Below, in pieces: positions 20,084 through 27,717 of a stretch of DNA of 64,000 nucleotides (positions are counted from its first letter, which is position 1; the number at the start of each line of letters is the position of its first letter). The position numbers were made by a program, and so were the translations under genes. Below the pieces are notes generated by a model that saw only the letters and a list, made by a program, of their open reading frames with translations, was not told the DNA's origin and searched no databases. This stretch comes from Bradyrhizobium iriomotense (GTDB taxonomy: Bacteria; Pseudomonadota; Alphaproteobacteria; Rhizobiales; Xanthobacteraceae), in contig NZ_BSOW01000025.1 of assembly GCF_030160715.1 (NCBI RefSeq), positions 62,001-126,000 of the forward strand. Reading direction: 5' to 3'.

Positions 20084-20797
20084 TCAGGCCGGGCCAGCTG
20101 CCGGCTGGGCCAGATACTCGTTCCAGATCGCCTTTTCACCCATCGTTGCGATGAAGGCCCGATGGGCCTCGCGCTCGGCCTCGCTGACGCGCGGGGCCAG
20201 CGGCGCCGGCCGCTGCCGCCGTGGCGCATCGCCATTCGTCCCGACACGGATTTCCTCGGACTCCGACGCCAGGATGAGCTGCGACTGCCGGGCGCCGATC
20301 AGATCGACATAGACTTCCGCCAGCAGCTCGGCGTCGAGCAGCGCGCCGTGCTTGGTGCGGTGGGAATTGTCGATCGCATAGCGCGAGCAGAGATCATCGA
20401 GCCGGTTCGACACGCCGGGATGCTTGCGCCGCGCCAGCAACAGCGTATCGACCAGCCGCTCGCGCGGGATCGCCGCGCGCTTAATGCGGTCGAGCTCGGC
20501 ATTGATGAAGCTGATGTCGAACGAGGCGTTGTGGATCACCAGCGGCGCATCGCCGATGAACTCCAGGAAGTCGTCGACGACCTCGTCGAACAGCGGCTTG
20601 GTCGACAGAAACTCGGCCGACAGGCCATGCACCGCGAAGGCCTCGGCCGGCATGTCCCGCTGCGGATTGATGTAGCGGTGAAACGTCTGCCCCGTCGGCA
20701 TGCGATTGAAAACCTCGACACAGCCGACTTCGACCAGGCGGTCGCCGCGCAGCGGATCAAGGCCGGTGGTTTCAGTGTCGAGAACGATTTCGCGCAT
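20084..20797 (-). CDS. dnaQ: DNA polymerase III epsilon subunit (3'-5' proofreading exonuclease)
   Basis: 237 residues. Exo I VLDTETTGLDP at residue 5, Exo II VIHNASFDISFINAEL near 90 and Exo III KHGALLDAELLAEVYVDLIG near 150 give the complete DEDDh set. The C-terminal polymerase-binding tail is short. In other Alphaproteobacteria dnaQ, coaE, maf and the DUF299 gene form a cluster beside the origin. Confidence 0.96.
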   Translation of the reverse strand: MREIVLDTETTGLDPLRGDRLVEVGCVEVFNRMPTGQTFHRYINPQRDMPAEAFAVHGLSAEFLSTKPLFDEVVDDFLEFIGDAPLVIHNASFDISFINAELDRIKRAAIPRERLVDTLLLARRKHPGVSNRLDDLCSRYAIDNSHRTKHGALLDAELLAEVYVDLIGARQSQLILASESEEIRVGTNGDAPRRQRPAPLAPRVSEAEREAHRAFIATMGEKAIWNEYLAQPAAGPA

Positions 20798-20826
20798 ATT
20801 CTTCAGGAGCCGGTCAGATAAGCGAA

Positions 20827-21426
20827 TCAGCTTCGCCGCTGCGGCATCTTAACGACCTCGGCCAGGATGTGCTTGATCTGTGCGCGGACGGGATCGAGCC
20901 CATGGGACGTATCCACCAGGAAATCGGCCCGCTTGCGCTTCTCGGCATCGGGCATCTGCTTGGCGATGATGGCATCGAGCTTTTCGGCATCCATGGTGCC
21001 GCGCGCCAGCACGCGCTCGCGCTGAAGTTCCGGTGACGTCGTGACCACGACGACCGCATCGACCCGCTTTTCGCCACCGGTCTCGAACAGCAGCGGAATA
21101 TCCAGCACCACGACAGGTGCTTTCGCAGCCTCGGCATCCGCAAAAAATTTCTGGCGCGAGGCACCGAGCATCGGATGGACGATCTGCTCGAGCTGCTTCA
21201 TCGCCGCGGCATCGCCGACCACGCGCGCCGACAGTTTTGCACGATCGACCTTGCCGAGCGCGGTGGTGCCGGGAAAGGCAGCTTCGATCGCGGGAGCTGC
21301 CTCGCCTTGATAGAGTCGATGGACTTCCACATCGGCATCATAGACGGGCACGCCAGCCTCCGCGAACAGCTTTGCGGTGGTGGATTTGCCCATTCCGATC
21401 GAGCCGGTCAGTCCGAGGATCAGCAT
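20827..21426 (-). CDS. coaE: Dephospho-CoA kinase
   Basis: 199 residues from ATG 21426, chosen because LILGLTGSIGMGKSTTAKLF must be N-terminal; a TTG 11 codons earlier is less likely. P-loop at residues 5-13. VVLDIPLLFETGGEKRVDAV is typical. It carries out the last step of CoA synthesis. It lies 29 bp before dnaQ and just after maf. Confidence 0.95.
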   Translation of the reverse strand: MLILGLTGSIGMGKSTTAKLFAEAGVPVYDADVEVHRLYQGEAAPAIEAAFPGTTALGKVDRAKLSARVVGDAAAMKQLEQIVHPMLGASRQKFFADAEAAKAPVVVLDIPLLFETGGEKRVDAVVVVTTSPELQRERVLARGTMDAEKLDAIIAKQMPDAEKRKRADFLVDTSHGLDPVRAQIKHILAEVVKMPQRRS

Positions 21427-21448
21427 CAGGTCGCAGCCATTTGTCGGT

Positions 21449-22057
21449 TCACACTGCAACTAGCCGCTCGCGCCGCAGGAACGCAAGCAACGGCAACAGC
21501 GGCAGGCCGAGGATGGTGAAATGATCGCCCTCGATCGTCTCGAACAGATGAACGCCGAGGCTTTCGAGCTGATAGGCGCCGACGCTGGTGACGACAGTAT
21601 CGCCGGCGGCATCGAGATAGGCCGAGAGCTCAGCCTCGGTCATTTGCCGCATGGTCATGCGAGCGACCGAAACATCCTCGAACATGACAGCACCGTCATG
21701 CGCCACGGCGACCGCGGAGTGCAGCTCATGCGTGCGGCCCGCGAGATCACGCAGTTGCGCCATCGCCTGCGTCCGGCCAGATGGCTTTGAGAACAGCCGC
21801 TCGCCGAGTGCCAGGGTCTGGTCGGCACCGACGACATGGCGGCCCGGATGCTGAACCGAGACCGCCATCGCCTTTTCGCGCGCAAGGAGCAGCGCAATCT
21901 CGCGCGGGCTGGAAAGCTTTGAGGCTTCCTGCACGCCGCGCTCGTCGATATCGGCTGGTCTTGCTTCGAACTCGAGCCCGGCATTCGCCAGCAGCATTTT
22001 TCGCGCCTGGCTCTGCGAGGCCAGGATCAACGGAGTTTTGCCGCACCAGAGAGTCAT
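21449..22057 (-). CDS. maf: Maf family nucleotide pyrophosphatase
   Basis: 202 residues. LILASQSQARKMLLANAGLE (the Maf signature SxSxRR-like segment), VVGADQTLALGERLF with the catalytic Asp, and GAYQLESLGVHLFE are visible. Family members hydrolyse non-canonical or modified NTPs. It starts 10 bp after the DUF299 gene stop, in the conserved origin-adjacent gene order. Confidence 0.93.
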   Translation of the reverse strand: MTLWCGKTPLILASQSQARKMLLANAGLEFEARPADIDERGVQEASKLSSPREIALLLAREKAMAVSVQHPGRHVVGADQTLALGERLFSKPSGRTQAMAQLRDLAGRTHELHSAVAVAHDGAVMFEDVSVARMTMRQMTEAELSAYLDAAGDTVVTSVGAYQLESLGVHLFETIEGDHFTILGLPLLPLLAFLRRERLVAV

Positions 22058-22067
22058 CGAACGACAC

Positions 22068-22907
22068 TTAACCCGAGGGACGGTTGCGTTGCCGGTCGGT
22101 ATAGAGCTTCATGATCGCAGCCGCCGTTTCCTCGATCGAGCGGCGCGTCACCTCGAGCAAGGGCCAATTGTGCTTGGCGCTGAGCTTGCGCGCAAAGGCG
22201 ACTTCATCCGCCACGGCCTGCTTGTCGATATAGGTGTCGCTGCTGGTATCGGCGCCCATGGTCAAGAGCCGGTTCTGGCGGACCTGGATCAACCGCTCCG
22301 GCGTCGCGTGCAGGCTCACCACCAATGGCCGTGTCAACGTCTCCAATTGCGCCGGCACCGGAATGCCCGGCACGAGCGGCACGTTGGCGGTGCGGATACC
22401 GCGATTGGCAAGATAGATCGAGGTCGGCGTCTTCGACGTCCGCGACACGCCGACGAGGACGACGTCGGCTTCTTCCAGGCCGTCGACGTGCTGACCGTCG
22501 TCATGCATCATCGTGTAGTTGAGGGCGTCGATGCGCTTGAAATATTCCGCATTGAGCACATGCTGGGCTCCGACGCGGCCCGTCGTTGCCGCGCCGAGAT
22601 AGGCCTCGAACAATTGCATCACCGGGCCGATGATCGACAGGCTCGGAACGTTGATCTCCTTGCACTTGTCCTCGAGCCTGGAGACCAGATCCTTCTCCAG
22701 CAGCGTGAACAGCACGATCCCCGGCGCCTCCTCGATCTCGTCGAGCACGCGATCGAGCTGCTTCTGGCTGCGCACCAGCGGATAGACATGCTCGACCGGC
22801 GTGACGTTGGCGTATTGCGCGGCGACCGCGCGCGCCACGGTGATCAGCGTCTCGCCGGTGGAGTCGGAAACCAGATGGAGGTGGAAGTAATTGTTGGAGG
22901 TCGGCAC
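22068..22907 (-). CDS. DUF299 pyruvate,phosphate dikinase regulatory protein family
   Basis: 279 residues from GTG 22907, because NYFHLHLVSDSTGETL must be N-terminal; an upstream extension in the same frame runs through non-coding DNA. The nucleotide-binding VGVSRTSKTPTSIYLANRG is the family hallmark. Members phosphorylate and dephosphorylate PPDK or PEP synthase. This is the homologue of RP001 of Rickettsia, which flanks the origin there and in Caulobacter. Confidence 0.93.
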   Translation of the reverse strand: MPTSNNYFHLHLVSDSTGETLITVARAVAAQYANVTPVEHVYPLVRSQKQLDRVLDEIEEAPGIVLFTLLEKDLVSRLEDKCKEINVPSLSIIGPVMQLFEAYLGAATTGRVGAQHVLNAEYFKRIDALNYTMMHDDGQHVDGLEEADVVLVGVSRTSKTPTSIYLANRGIRTANVPLVPGIPVPAQLETLTRPLVVSLHATPERLIQVRQNRLLTMGADTSSDTYIDKQAVADEVAFARKLSAKHNWPLLEVTRRSIEETAAAIMKLYTDRQRNRPSG

Positions 22908-23196
22908 GAAAACTCTTCGATTGAGGGATTGGATTGAGGGCCGGGGATGACGGCTGTGTGATTTGTGAATTTCTGTGGAGCTTAACCCCTCGGAAAGGGT
23001 TGTGCGACACCACGGGCGGGATAACGGCCAAGTTTCTTCACACCGCTGCCCCAAAGGACAAGTCTTGGGGGAGAGCGAGGGGGAAGCGGGACAGCACCGG
23101 CAAGGCTCTTCATAAGCTGCCGATAGTTTCTCACAAGTCTTTGAAGATGGATGAATTATCCGCGTTCGCCGGAAGCGCGCCGGATATGTTGATGGA

Positions 23197-23205
23197 TGTG
23201 TAAAA
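23197..23205 (-). promoter_or_regulatory. DnaA-box match in candidate oriC
   Basis: Read on the minus strand the nine bases are TTTTACACA, a full match to the relaxed consensus TTWTNCACA. It is the only full match seen in the gap. Confidence 0.45.
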
Positions 23206-23235
23206 CCACCCGCAAAGCGCCTGACAGCGTTGCGT

Positions 23236-23284
23236 GAGTCCAATCCACCGTCACTCAGACTCAAACCTTAAGAATCTAAGATTC
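23236..23284. promoter_or_regulatory. Cluster of four GANTC (CcrM) methylation sites
   Basis: GAGTC at 23236, GACTC at 23258, GAATC at 23272 and GATTC at 23280. CcrM-type methyltransferases of Alphaproteobacteria methylate GANTC and couple methylation to replication. The last two sites sit in the arms of the palindrome AGAATCT-A-AGATTCT (23271-23285). Confidence 0.6.
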
Positions 23285-23332
23285 TAGATTTGAGAAGGGC
23301 GATCCGGACGGATATGTGTGCGCCGAGAGAAC

Positions 23333-23347
23333 TTAACGAGTTCTTAC
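23333..23347 (+). promoter_or_regulatory. CtrA-like site TTAA-N7-TTAC
   Basis: One base off the TTAA-N7-TTAA consensus of the cell-cycle regulator CtrA. It is 46 bp upstream of hemJ and inside the candidate origin. It could regulate hemJ, the origin, or be chance. Confidence 0.35.
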
Positions 23348-23392
23348 TATCCCCACCTTTCCGGACGGGGGCCTGAGAGGTGGGGGTCAGCA

Positions 23393-23815
23393 ATGTACGA
23401 ATGGATCAAGGCGCTGCATGTGATCGCCGTCATCTCCTGGATGGCGGGCATGCTCTATCTGCCCCGGCTGTTCGTTTATCACTGCGAGGCCGAGATCGGA
23501 TCCAAGCAGTCGGAAACCTTCAAGGTGATGGAACGCCGGCTTCTCAAGGCGATCATCAACCCAGCGATGATCGTGACCTGGCTCGCCGGGCTCTATCTCG
23601 CGTGGTCCGGCGGTTTCTTTGCGTCACACTGGTTGCACGTAAAACTGGCACTGGTGCTGGCGCTGTCCGCGGTCCACGGCTTTTTTTCCCGCTGGGTCAA
23701 GGATTTCGCTGCCGACCGGCGCCCCCATACCCAGAAATTCTATCGTATTATCAATGAGGTGCCGACGGTCCTGATGATCTTCATCGTGATCATGGTGATC
23801 GTGAAGCCGTTCTAG
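23393..23815 (+). CDS. hemJ: Protoporphyrinogen oxidase HemJ
   Basis: 140 residues from ATG 23393 with GGTGGGGG upstream. Four hydrophobic helices; the first contains WIKALHVIAVISWMAGMLYL with the conserved His, followed by LPRLFVYHCE. HemJ oxidises protoporphyrinogen IX in the membrane, replacing HemG/HemY. It lies just upstream of rho, as in many Alphaproteobacteria, where hemE often precedes it; hemE is absent here. Confidence 0.92.
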   Translation: MYEWIKALHVIAVISWMAGMLYLPRLFVYHCEAEIGSKQSETFKVMERRLLKAIINPAMIVTWLAGLYLAWSGGFFASHWLHVKLALVLALSAVHGFFSRWVKDFAADRRPHTQKFYRIINEVPTVLMIFIVIMVIVKPF

Positions 23816-23849
23816 GCAAAGTTCGAGAGACGCCGCTTAGTGCTTCGGC

Positions 23850-23878
23850 TTGCGGACGGCCAAGCGATTTTCTATATT
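23850..23878 (+). promoter_or_regulatory. Candidate housekeeping promoter for rho
   Basis: TTGCGG, 17 bp spacer, TATATT, followed by about 190 bp to the rho start. The long leader would fit the autogenous attenuation known for rho in other bacteria; the promoter is predicted from sequence only. Confidence 0.4.
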
Positions 23879-24066
23879 GTGGCTATCCCCACCCAACGCA
23901 GGCGGATGTGGTTGTGTCCGAGCTTCTTCGAAAGCCGGGCGCCGCATCAGGTTTGAAGCCCCACCGGCACTCACCTTGCTAGACCTGCGGACCTTACCTG
24001 CTCGCGTCCGCATTTTCGAAGCCTCCTCGCACCCCCCTTCCAAGGTTACCCCACAGGACCACCCCA

Positions 24067-25332
24067 ATGCGGGAAATCAAACTCCAAGACCTCAAGTCCA
24101 AAACCCCGGCCGAGCTCGTCTCGTTCGCGGAAGAGAATGGGGTCGAGAATGCCAGCACCATGCGCAAGCAGGAGCTGTTGTTCGCCATCCTCAAGCAGCT
24201 TTCGCTCGCTGAGACCGACATCGTCGGCGAAGGCGTCGTCGAGGTGCTCTCCGACGGCTTCGGCTTCCTGCGCTCGCCGGACGCCAACTATCTGCCGGGC
24301 CCGGACGACATCTACGTCTCGCCGTCGCAGATCCGCCGCTTCGGCCTGCGCACCGGCGACACCATCGAGGGCCATATCCGCAGCCCGAAAGAGGGCGAAC
24401 GCTATTTCGCGCTGCTCAAGGTCAACACGCTCAATTTCGAGGACCCGGAAAAGGCCAAGCACAAGGTCAATTTCGACAACCTCACGCCGCTGTTTCCGAA
24501 TCAGCGTTTCCGCATGGAGATCGACGATCCGACGCGCAAGGATCTCTCCGCACGCGTGATCGACATCGTCGCCCCCATCGGCAAGGGCCAGCGCGCTCTG
24601 ATCGTGGCACCGCCGCGCACGGGCAAAACCGTGCTGATGCAGAACATCGCGCACTCGATCACGGCCAATCATCCCGACTGCTATCTGATCGTGCTCCTGA
24701 TCGACGAGCGTCCGGAAGAAGTCACGGACATGCAGCGCTCGGTGAAGGGCGAGGTGGTGTCCTCGACCTTCGATGAGCCGGCGGTGCGTCACGTCCAGGT
24801 CGCCGAGATGGTGATCGAAAAAGCAAAACGCCTGGTCGAGCATGGCCGCGACGTCGTGATCCTGCTCGACTCGATCACGCGCCTCGGCCGCGCCTACAAC
24901 ACCGTGGTGCCGTCGTCCGGCAAGGTGCTGACCGGCGGTGTCGATGCCAACGCCCTGCAGCGGCCAAAGCGTTTCTTCGGTGCCGCGCGCAACATCGAGG
25001 AGGGCGGCTCGCTGACCATCATCGCGACCGCGCTGGTCGATACCGGCAGCCGCATGGACGAAGTCATCTTCGAAGAGTTCAAGGGCACCGGTAACTCGGA
25101 GCTGATCCTCGATCGCAAGGTCTCGGACAAGCGCACCTTCCCGGCGATCGACATCTCGCGCTCCGGCACCCGCAAAGAGGAGCTCATCACCGATCCGCAG
25201 GTGCTCAAGAAGATGTACGTGCTCCGCCGCATCCTGAACCCGATGGGCACGATGGATGCGATCGACTTCCTGCTCGACAAGCTGCGCTCGACCAAGAGCA
25301 ACGCCGAGTTCTTCGATTCGATGAACACCTGA
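24067..25332 (+). CDS. rho: Transcription termination factor Rho
   Basis: 421 residues, the standard length. The N-terminal Rho_N helix bundle (MREIKLQDLKSKTPAELVSF) and cold-shock-like RNA-binding domain (GFGFLRSPDANYLPGPDDIY) precede the hexameric ATPase with P-loop APPRTGKTVLMQNIA near residue 183 and LIDERPEEVTDM. It is an RNA-dependent helicase that ends transcripts. ATG 24067 gives the canonical N-terminus. Confidence 0.98.
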   Translation: MREIKLQDLKSKTPAELVSFAEENGVENASTMRKQELLFAILKQLSLAETDIVGEGVVEVLSDGFGFLRSPDANYLPGPDDIYVSPSQIRRFGLRTGDTIEGHIRSPKEGERYFALLKVNTLNFEDPEKAKHKVNFDNLTPLFPNQRFRMEIDDPTRKDLSARVIDIVAPIGKGQRALIVAPPRTGKTVLMQNIAHSITANHPDCYLIVLLIDERPEEVTDMQRSVKGEVVSSTFDEPAVRHVQVAEMVIEKAKRLVEHGRDVVILLDSITRLGRAYNTVVPSSGKVLTGGVDANALQRPKRFFGAARNIEEGGSLTIIATALVDTGSRMDEVIFEEFKGTGNSELILDRKVSDKRTFPAIDISRSGTRKEELITDPQVLKKMYVLRRILNPMGTMDAIDFLLDKLRSTKSNAEFFDSMNT

Positions 25333-25356
25333 GCCGGGTTACAGCAGTTTTCGCGG

Positions 25357-25384
25357 AGGGCGCCTTTGGGGCGCCCTTTTGCAT
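25357..25384 (+). terminator. Intrinsic terminator after rho
   Basis: A GGGCGCC stem, TTTG-type loop and GGCGCCC stem followed by TTTTGCATTT, 25 bp past the rho stop. It is a classical GC hairpin with U-tract on the plus strand. Confidence 0.8.
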
Positions 25385-25681
25385 TTATGCTGCAGCATTG
25401 CTGCAGCATGGTGCAGCAAAAAGTAAATCTGGCTAGCTGCCCTATAATTCAGTAAATTATTGATATAAATATATAATTCGTCTTTTTTAGTTCGTCTTCT
25501 GGCACTCAAGCCAGAAAAATGCTGCAAAATGCTGCGGTTCATATTGCGACGCAATATGAAACATTTGCTGCTGGCCGAGGCAGCGAACAGAGCCAATCGG
25601 CGCGAGAGCAAACGAGGTTTGCCTTTTTCTCGGTGGGCAGACAAATAAACTGCGCCTAGGTCCCGTCTCCGAGAGTCCTGA
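25385..25681. other. AT-rich intergenic block with TGCTGCA repeats and a perfect palindrome
   Basis: The block is much more AT-rich than its surroundings between 25420 and 25510. It holds repeated TGCTGCAGCA-type words (25387-25418, and ATGCTGC twice near 25518-25535), then TTCATATTGCG-A-CGCAATATGAA at 25538-25560, a perfect inverted repeat with 11 bp arms. A 135-residue minus-strand frame spans it but has no recognisable domain and was not called. Confidence 0.55.
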
Positions 25682-25837
25682 TTGCCACCGACGTTCCTGA
25701 TCTTTCTATGGCTGGTCATTGGCTTGCCGTCGTTCATAGCAGGCATCGTACTGACCGTAGCCGCAATCTACGGTCGGAGATTTTGGCGGCTAAGGCGAAG
25801 AAGACAATTCGTCAGAGGCAAAAGCGGAGCGTCCTAA
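25682..25837 (+). CDS. Candidate small single-pass membrane protein
   Basis: 51 residues from a TTG start immediately after an in-frame TGA, with GAGAG about 7 bases upstream. Residues 5-30 are strongly hydrophobic (FLIFLWLVIGLPSFIAGIVL then TVAAIY), followed by a cluster of nine basic residues in RRFWRLRRRRQFVRGK, a classical N-out/C-in positive-inside pattern. It ends 47 bp before mnmE. No family is recognised. Function unknown; it may be a chance reading, but a clean hydrophobic helix with a basic tail is unlikely at random. Confidence 0.45.
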   Translation: MPPTFLIFLWLVIGLPSFIAGIVLTVAAIYGRRFWRLRRRRQFVRGKSGAS

Positions 25838-25884
25838 TCCGCCTATGCTGGTGTCCGAACTAGGACCGCACCAAAAGCTTGACC

Positions 25885-27237
25885 ATGCATCCCCGCGACC
25901 AGACCATCTTTGCGCTCTCGTCAGGCCGGCCGCCCAGCGCGATTGCGATCGTGCGGGTCTCGGGCGCAGAGGCCGGTCTGGTTCTGGCGCGGCTGGCGGG
26001 AGGGTTGCCGAAGCCGAGGCTCGCACACCGGGTGCTGCTGCGGGACGTGGCCGGCCAGGCGATCGACGATGCCGTGGTGCTCTGGTTTCCGGGACCCGCG
26101 AGCGCGACTGGGGAGGACGTCGCCGAATTCCATGTCCATGGCGGGCGGGCGGTGCTGTCCGCGCTGTTCGCGGCAATTTCGGCTATTCAGAATTTGCGCG
26201 CGGCCGACCCCGGCGAGTTCACTCGCCGCGCCTTCGAGAACGGCAAGCTCGATCTCACCGCGGCCGAGGGCCTGGACGATCTCATTCACGCTGACACCGA
26301 CCGGCAGCGTCGCCAGGCGTTGCGGCAATTGCAGGGATTGCTGGGCGAGCGCGCGCGCGACTGGCGCGAGCGAATCATCGAGGCCTCCGCGCTGATCGAG
26401 GCCGGCATCGATTTTTCCGACGAAGGCGACGTATCGGCGGAATTGCTGGCGCCGGCGCGCGCGAAGATCAAGGCGCTACATGACGAGATCGCAAAAGTGC
26501 TTGCAGCACAGGGCAAAGCGGAACGTCTGCGCGACGGCCTCGTGGTCGCGATCGCTGGCCCGCCGAATGTCGGCAAGTCCACGCTGATCAATCAGCTCGC
26601 GCGCCGCGAGGTCGCGATCGTCTCGCCGCATGCCGGCACCACGCGCGACGTGATCGAGGTGCAGCTCGATCTCGACGGCTATCCCGTGATCGTCATCGAC
26701 ACCGCCGGCATTCGCGAAACCGATGATCCGGTCGAGCAGGAAGGCGTACGCCGCGCCCGCGCTCGGGCGGCGGACGCCGATCTCGTGCTGTGGCTCGCGG
26801 ATGCCGATCGCAGCGAGGAGAGCCGGCCGGCCGGGACCGCGCCGGTCTGGACCGTGCGCAACAAGGTCGACCTCGACGAGCAGGCCTTGAGGTCTGAGGC
26901 GAACAAGGTTAAGGGGCCTGACCCGCGTGCCCGGATGTTTGCGATCTCGGCGCGGCGCGGCGACGGACTGCCCGAGCTGATCAGAGCGCTGGTGGAGTTC
27001 GCCGCCGAGTTCTTTGGGACGAGCGAGGGCGCGCTGGTCACTCGCGCCCGGCAGCGCGACCTGTTGAGCCAGGCCGCCGGCTCGCTGGAGCGGAGCCTCG
27101 CTCTCTTCGGCGAAGGCGAGGAGATCGCCGCCGAGGAACTTCGCGCTGCCGCCTACGCGCTCGGCCGGCTGTTGGGCCGGGTCGATGTCGAGGACGTCCT
27201 CGGGGCCATCTTCCAGAAATTCTGTATCGGAAAGTAG
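25885..27237 (+). CDS. mnmE: tRNA modification GTPase MnmE
   Basis: 450 residues from ATG 25885. The N-terminal folate-binding domain begins DQTIFALSSGRPPSAIAIVR. The G domain near residues 220-375 has AGPPNVGKSTLINQLARREV, DTAGIRETDDPVE and NKVD. The C-terminus FCIGK carries the conserved cysteine. With MnmG it modifies wobble uridines of certain tRNAs. It heads the partition-locus gene string. Confidence 0.97.
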   Translation: MHPRDQTIFALSSGRPPSAIAIVRVSGAEAGLVLARLAGGLPKPRLAHRVLLRDVAGQAIDDAVVLWFPGPASATGEDVAEFHVHGGRAVLSALFAAISAIQNLRAADPGEFTRRAFENGKLDLTAAEGLDDLIHADTDRQRRQALRQLQGLLGERARDWRERIIEASALIEAGIDFSDEGDVSAELLAPARAKIKALHDEIAKVLAAQGKAERLRDGLVVAIAGPPNVGKSTLINQLARREVAIVSPHAGTTRDVIEVQLDLDGYPVIVIDTAGIRETDDPVEQEGVRRARARAADADLVLWLADADRSEESRPAGTAPVWTVRNKVDLDEQALRSEANKVKGPDPRARMFAISARRGDGLPELIRALVEFAAEFFGTSEGALVTRARQRDLLSQAAGSLERSLALFGEGEEIAAEELRAAAYALGRLLGRVDVEDVLGAIFQKFCIGK

Positions 27238-27284
27238 TGCTAGTTCTTCATTGTAGAACTATTTCTTGTTCCGGTTCTTGGCAG

Positions 27285-27300
27285 TGTTTCACGTGAAACA
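27285..27300. other. parS site 1
   Basis: TGTTTCACGTGAAACA, a perfect match to the bacterial parS consensus bound by ParB. It lies 48 bp after mnmE, about 4.1 kb upstream of parB. Confidence 0.92.
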
Positions 27301-27379
27301 CGGTGATTGGATTTCGCAGGCTCGCGCGGGCGATTTGGGCCTCGCGCGAAGGTGAGAGCGGGGCTCGGGCCTCAATCTC

Positions 27380-27463
27380 GTCATTGCGAGGAGCAAAGCG
27401 ACGAAGCAATCCAGGCTGTCTCCGCGGAGAGATTCTGGATTGCTTCGCTCCGCTCGCAATGAC
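27380..27463. repeat. Dispersed palindromic repeat, family D copy 1
   Basis: Arms GTCATTGCGAGGAGC-type at left and CGCTCGCAATGAC at right, with inner GAAGCAATCC / GGATTGCTTC. Its relative is at 32453-32530. It sits between two parS sites. Confidence 0.7.
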
Positions 27464-27556
27464 GACGATGGCATCGCCGTGGCCCTTCCATCGATACGCC
27501 CGTATCGAAACCTCATTGCCCCACTATCCGCGCCCATTCCCACTGCGGACCCATCT

Positions 27557-27572
27557 CGTTTCACGTGAAACA
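27557..27572. other. parS site 2
   Basis: CGTTTCACGTGAAACA, one mismatch (first base) to the parS consensus; it retains the invariant GTTTCACGTGAAAC core. Confidence 0.88.
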
Positions 27573-27645
27573 CTAGGCGGTACAAGGCGCCGTCTCCTTT
27601 GCATGGGGTTGTTTTGCGAAACTGACCCAACCGCCGGCGCGCCCC

Positions 27646-27661
27646 TGTTTCATGTGAAACG
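27646..27661. other. parS-like site 3
   Basis: TGTTTCATGTGAAACG, two mismatches to consensus, 56 bp upstream of the mnmG start. The central CG to TG change may weaken ParB binding. Confidence 0.7.
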
Positions 27662-27717
27662 ACGTCTCACCCAGTTTCTACTTCCGGCTTTCACACCTCT
27701 GAGCTAGAAGTCCGCCC

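Larger units (their letters stand above)
22908..23392. other. Candidate chromosomal replication origin (oriC)
   Basis: 485 bp without a credible gene, between the minus-strand DUF299 gene and plus-strand hemJ; flanking genes point away from it. It contains a DnaA-box match in reverse (TGTGTAAAA, 23197-23205), weaker one-mismatch boxes at 23034-23042 and 23127-23135, four GANTC sites at 23236-23284, nested palindromes at 23271-23290 and a CtrA-like TTAA-N7-TTAC at 23333-23347. Gene context matches Caulobacter and Rickettsia origins (established knowledge), except that hemE, the usual right neighbour, is not here. Confidence 0.6.

Noticed and set aside
22934..23203. 89-codon open frame in the DUF299-hemJ gap
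   Set aside because: No family resemblance and unusual composition; the gap is better explained as an origin/regulatory region.
25339..25746. 135-codon minus-strand frame over the AT-rich block after rho
   Set aside because: It covers the rho terminator and repeated TGCTGCA words, giving low-complexity peptide; no ribosome-binding site or domain.
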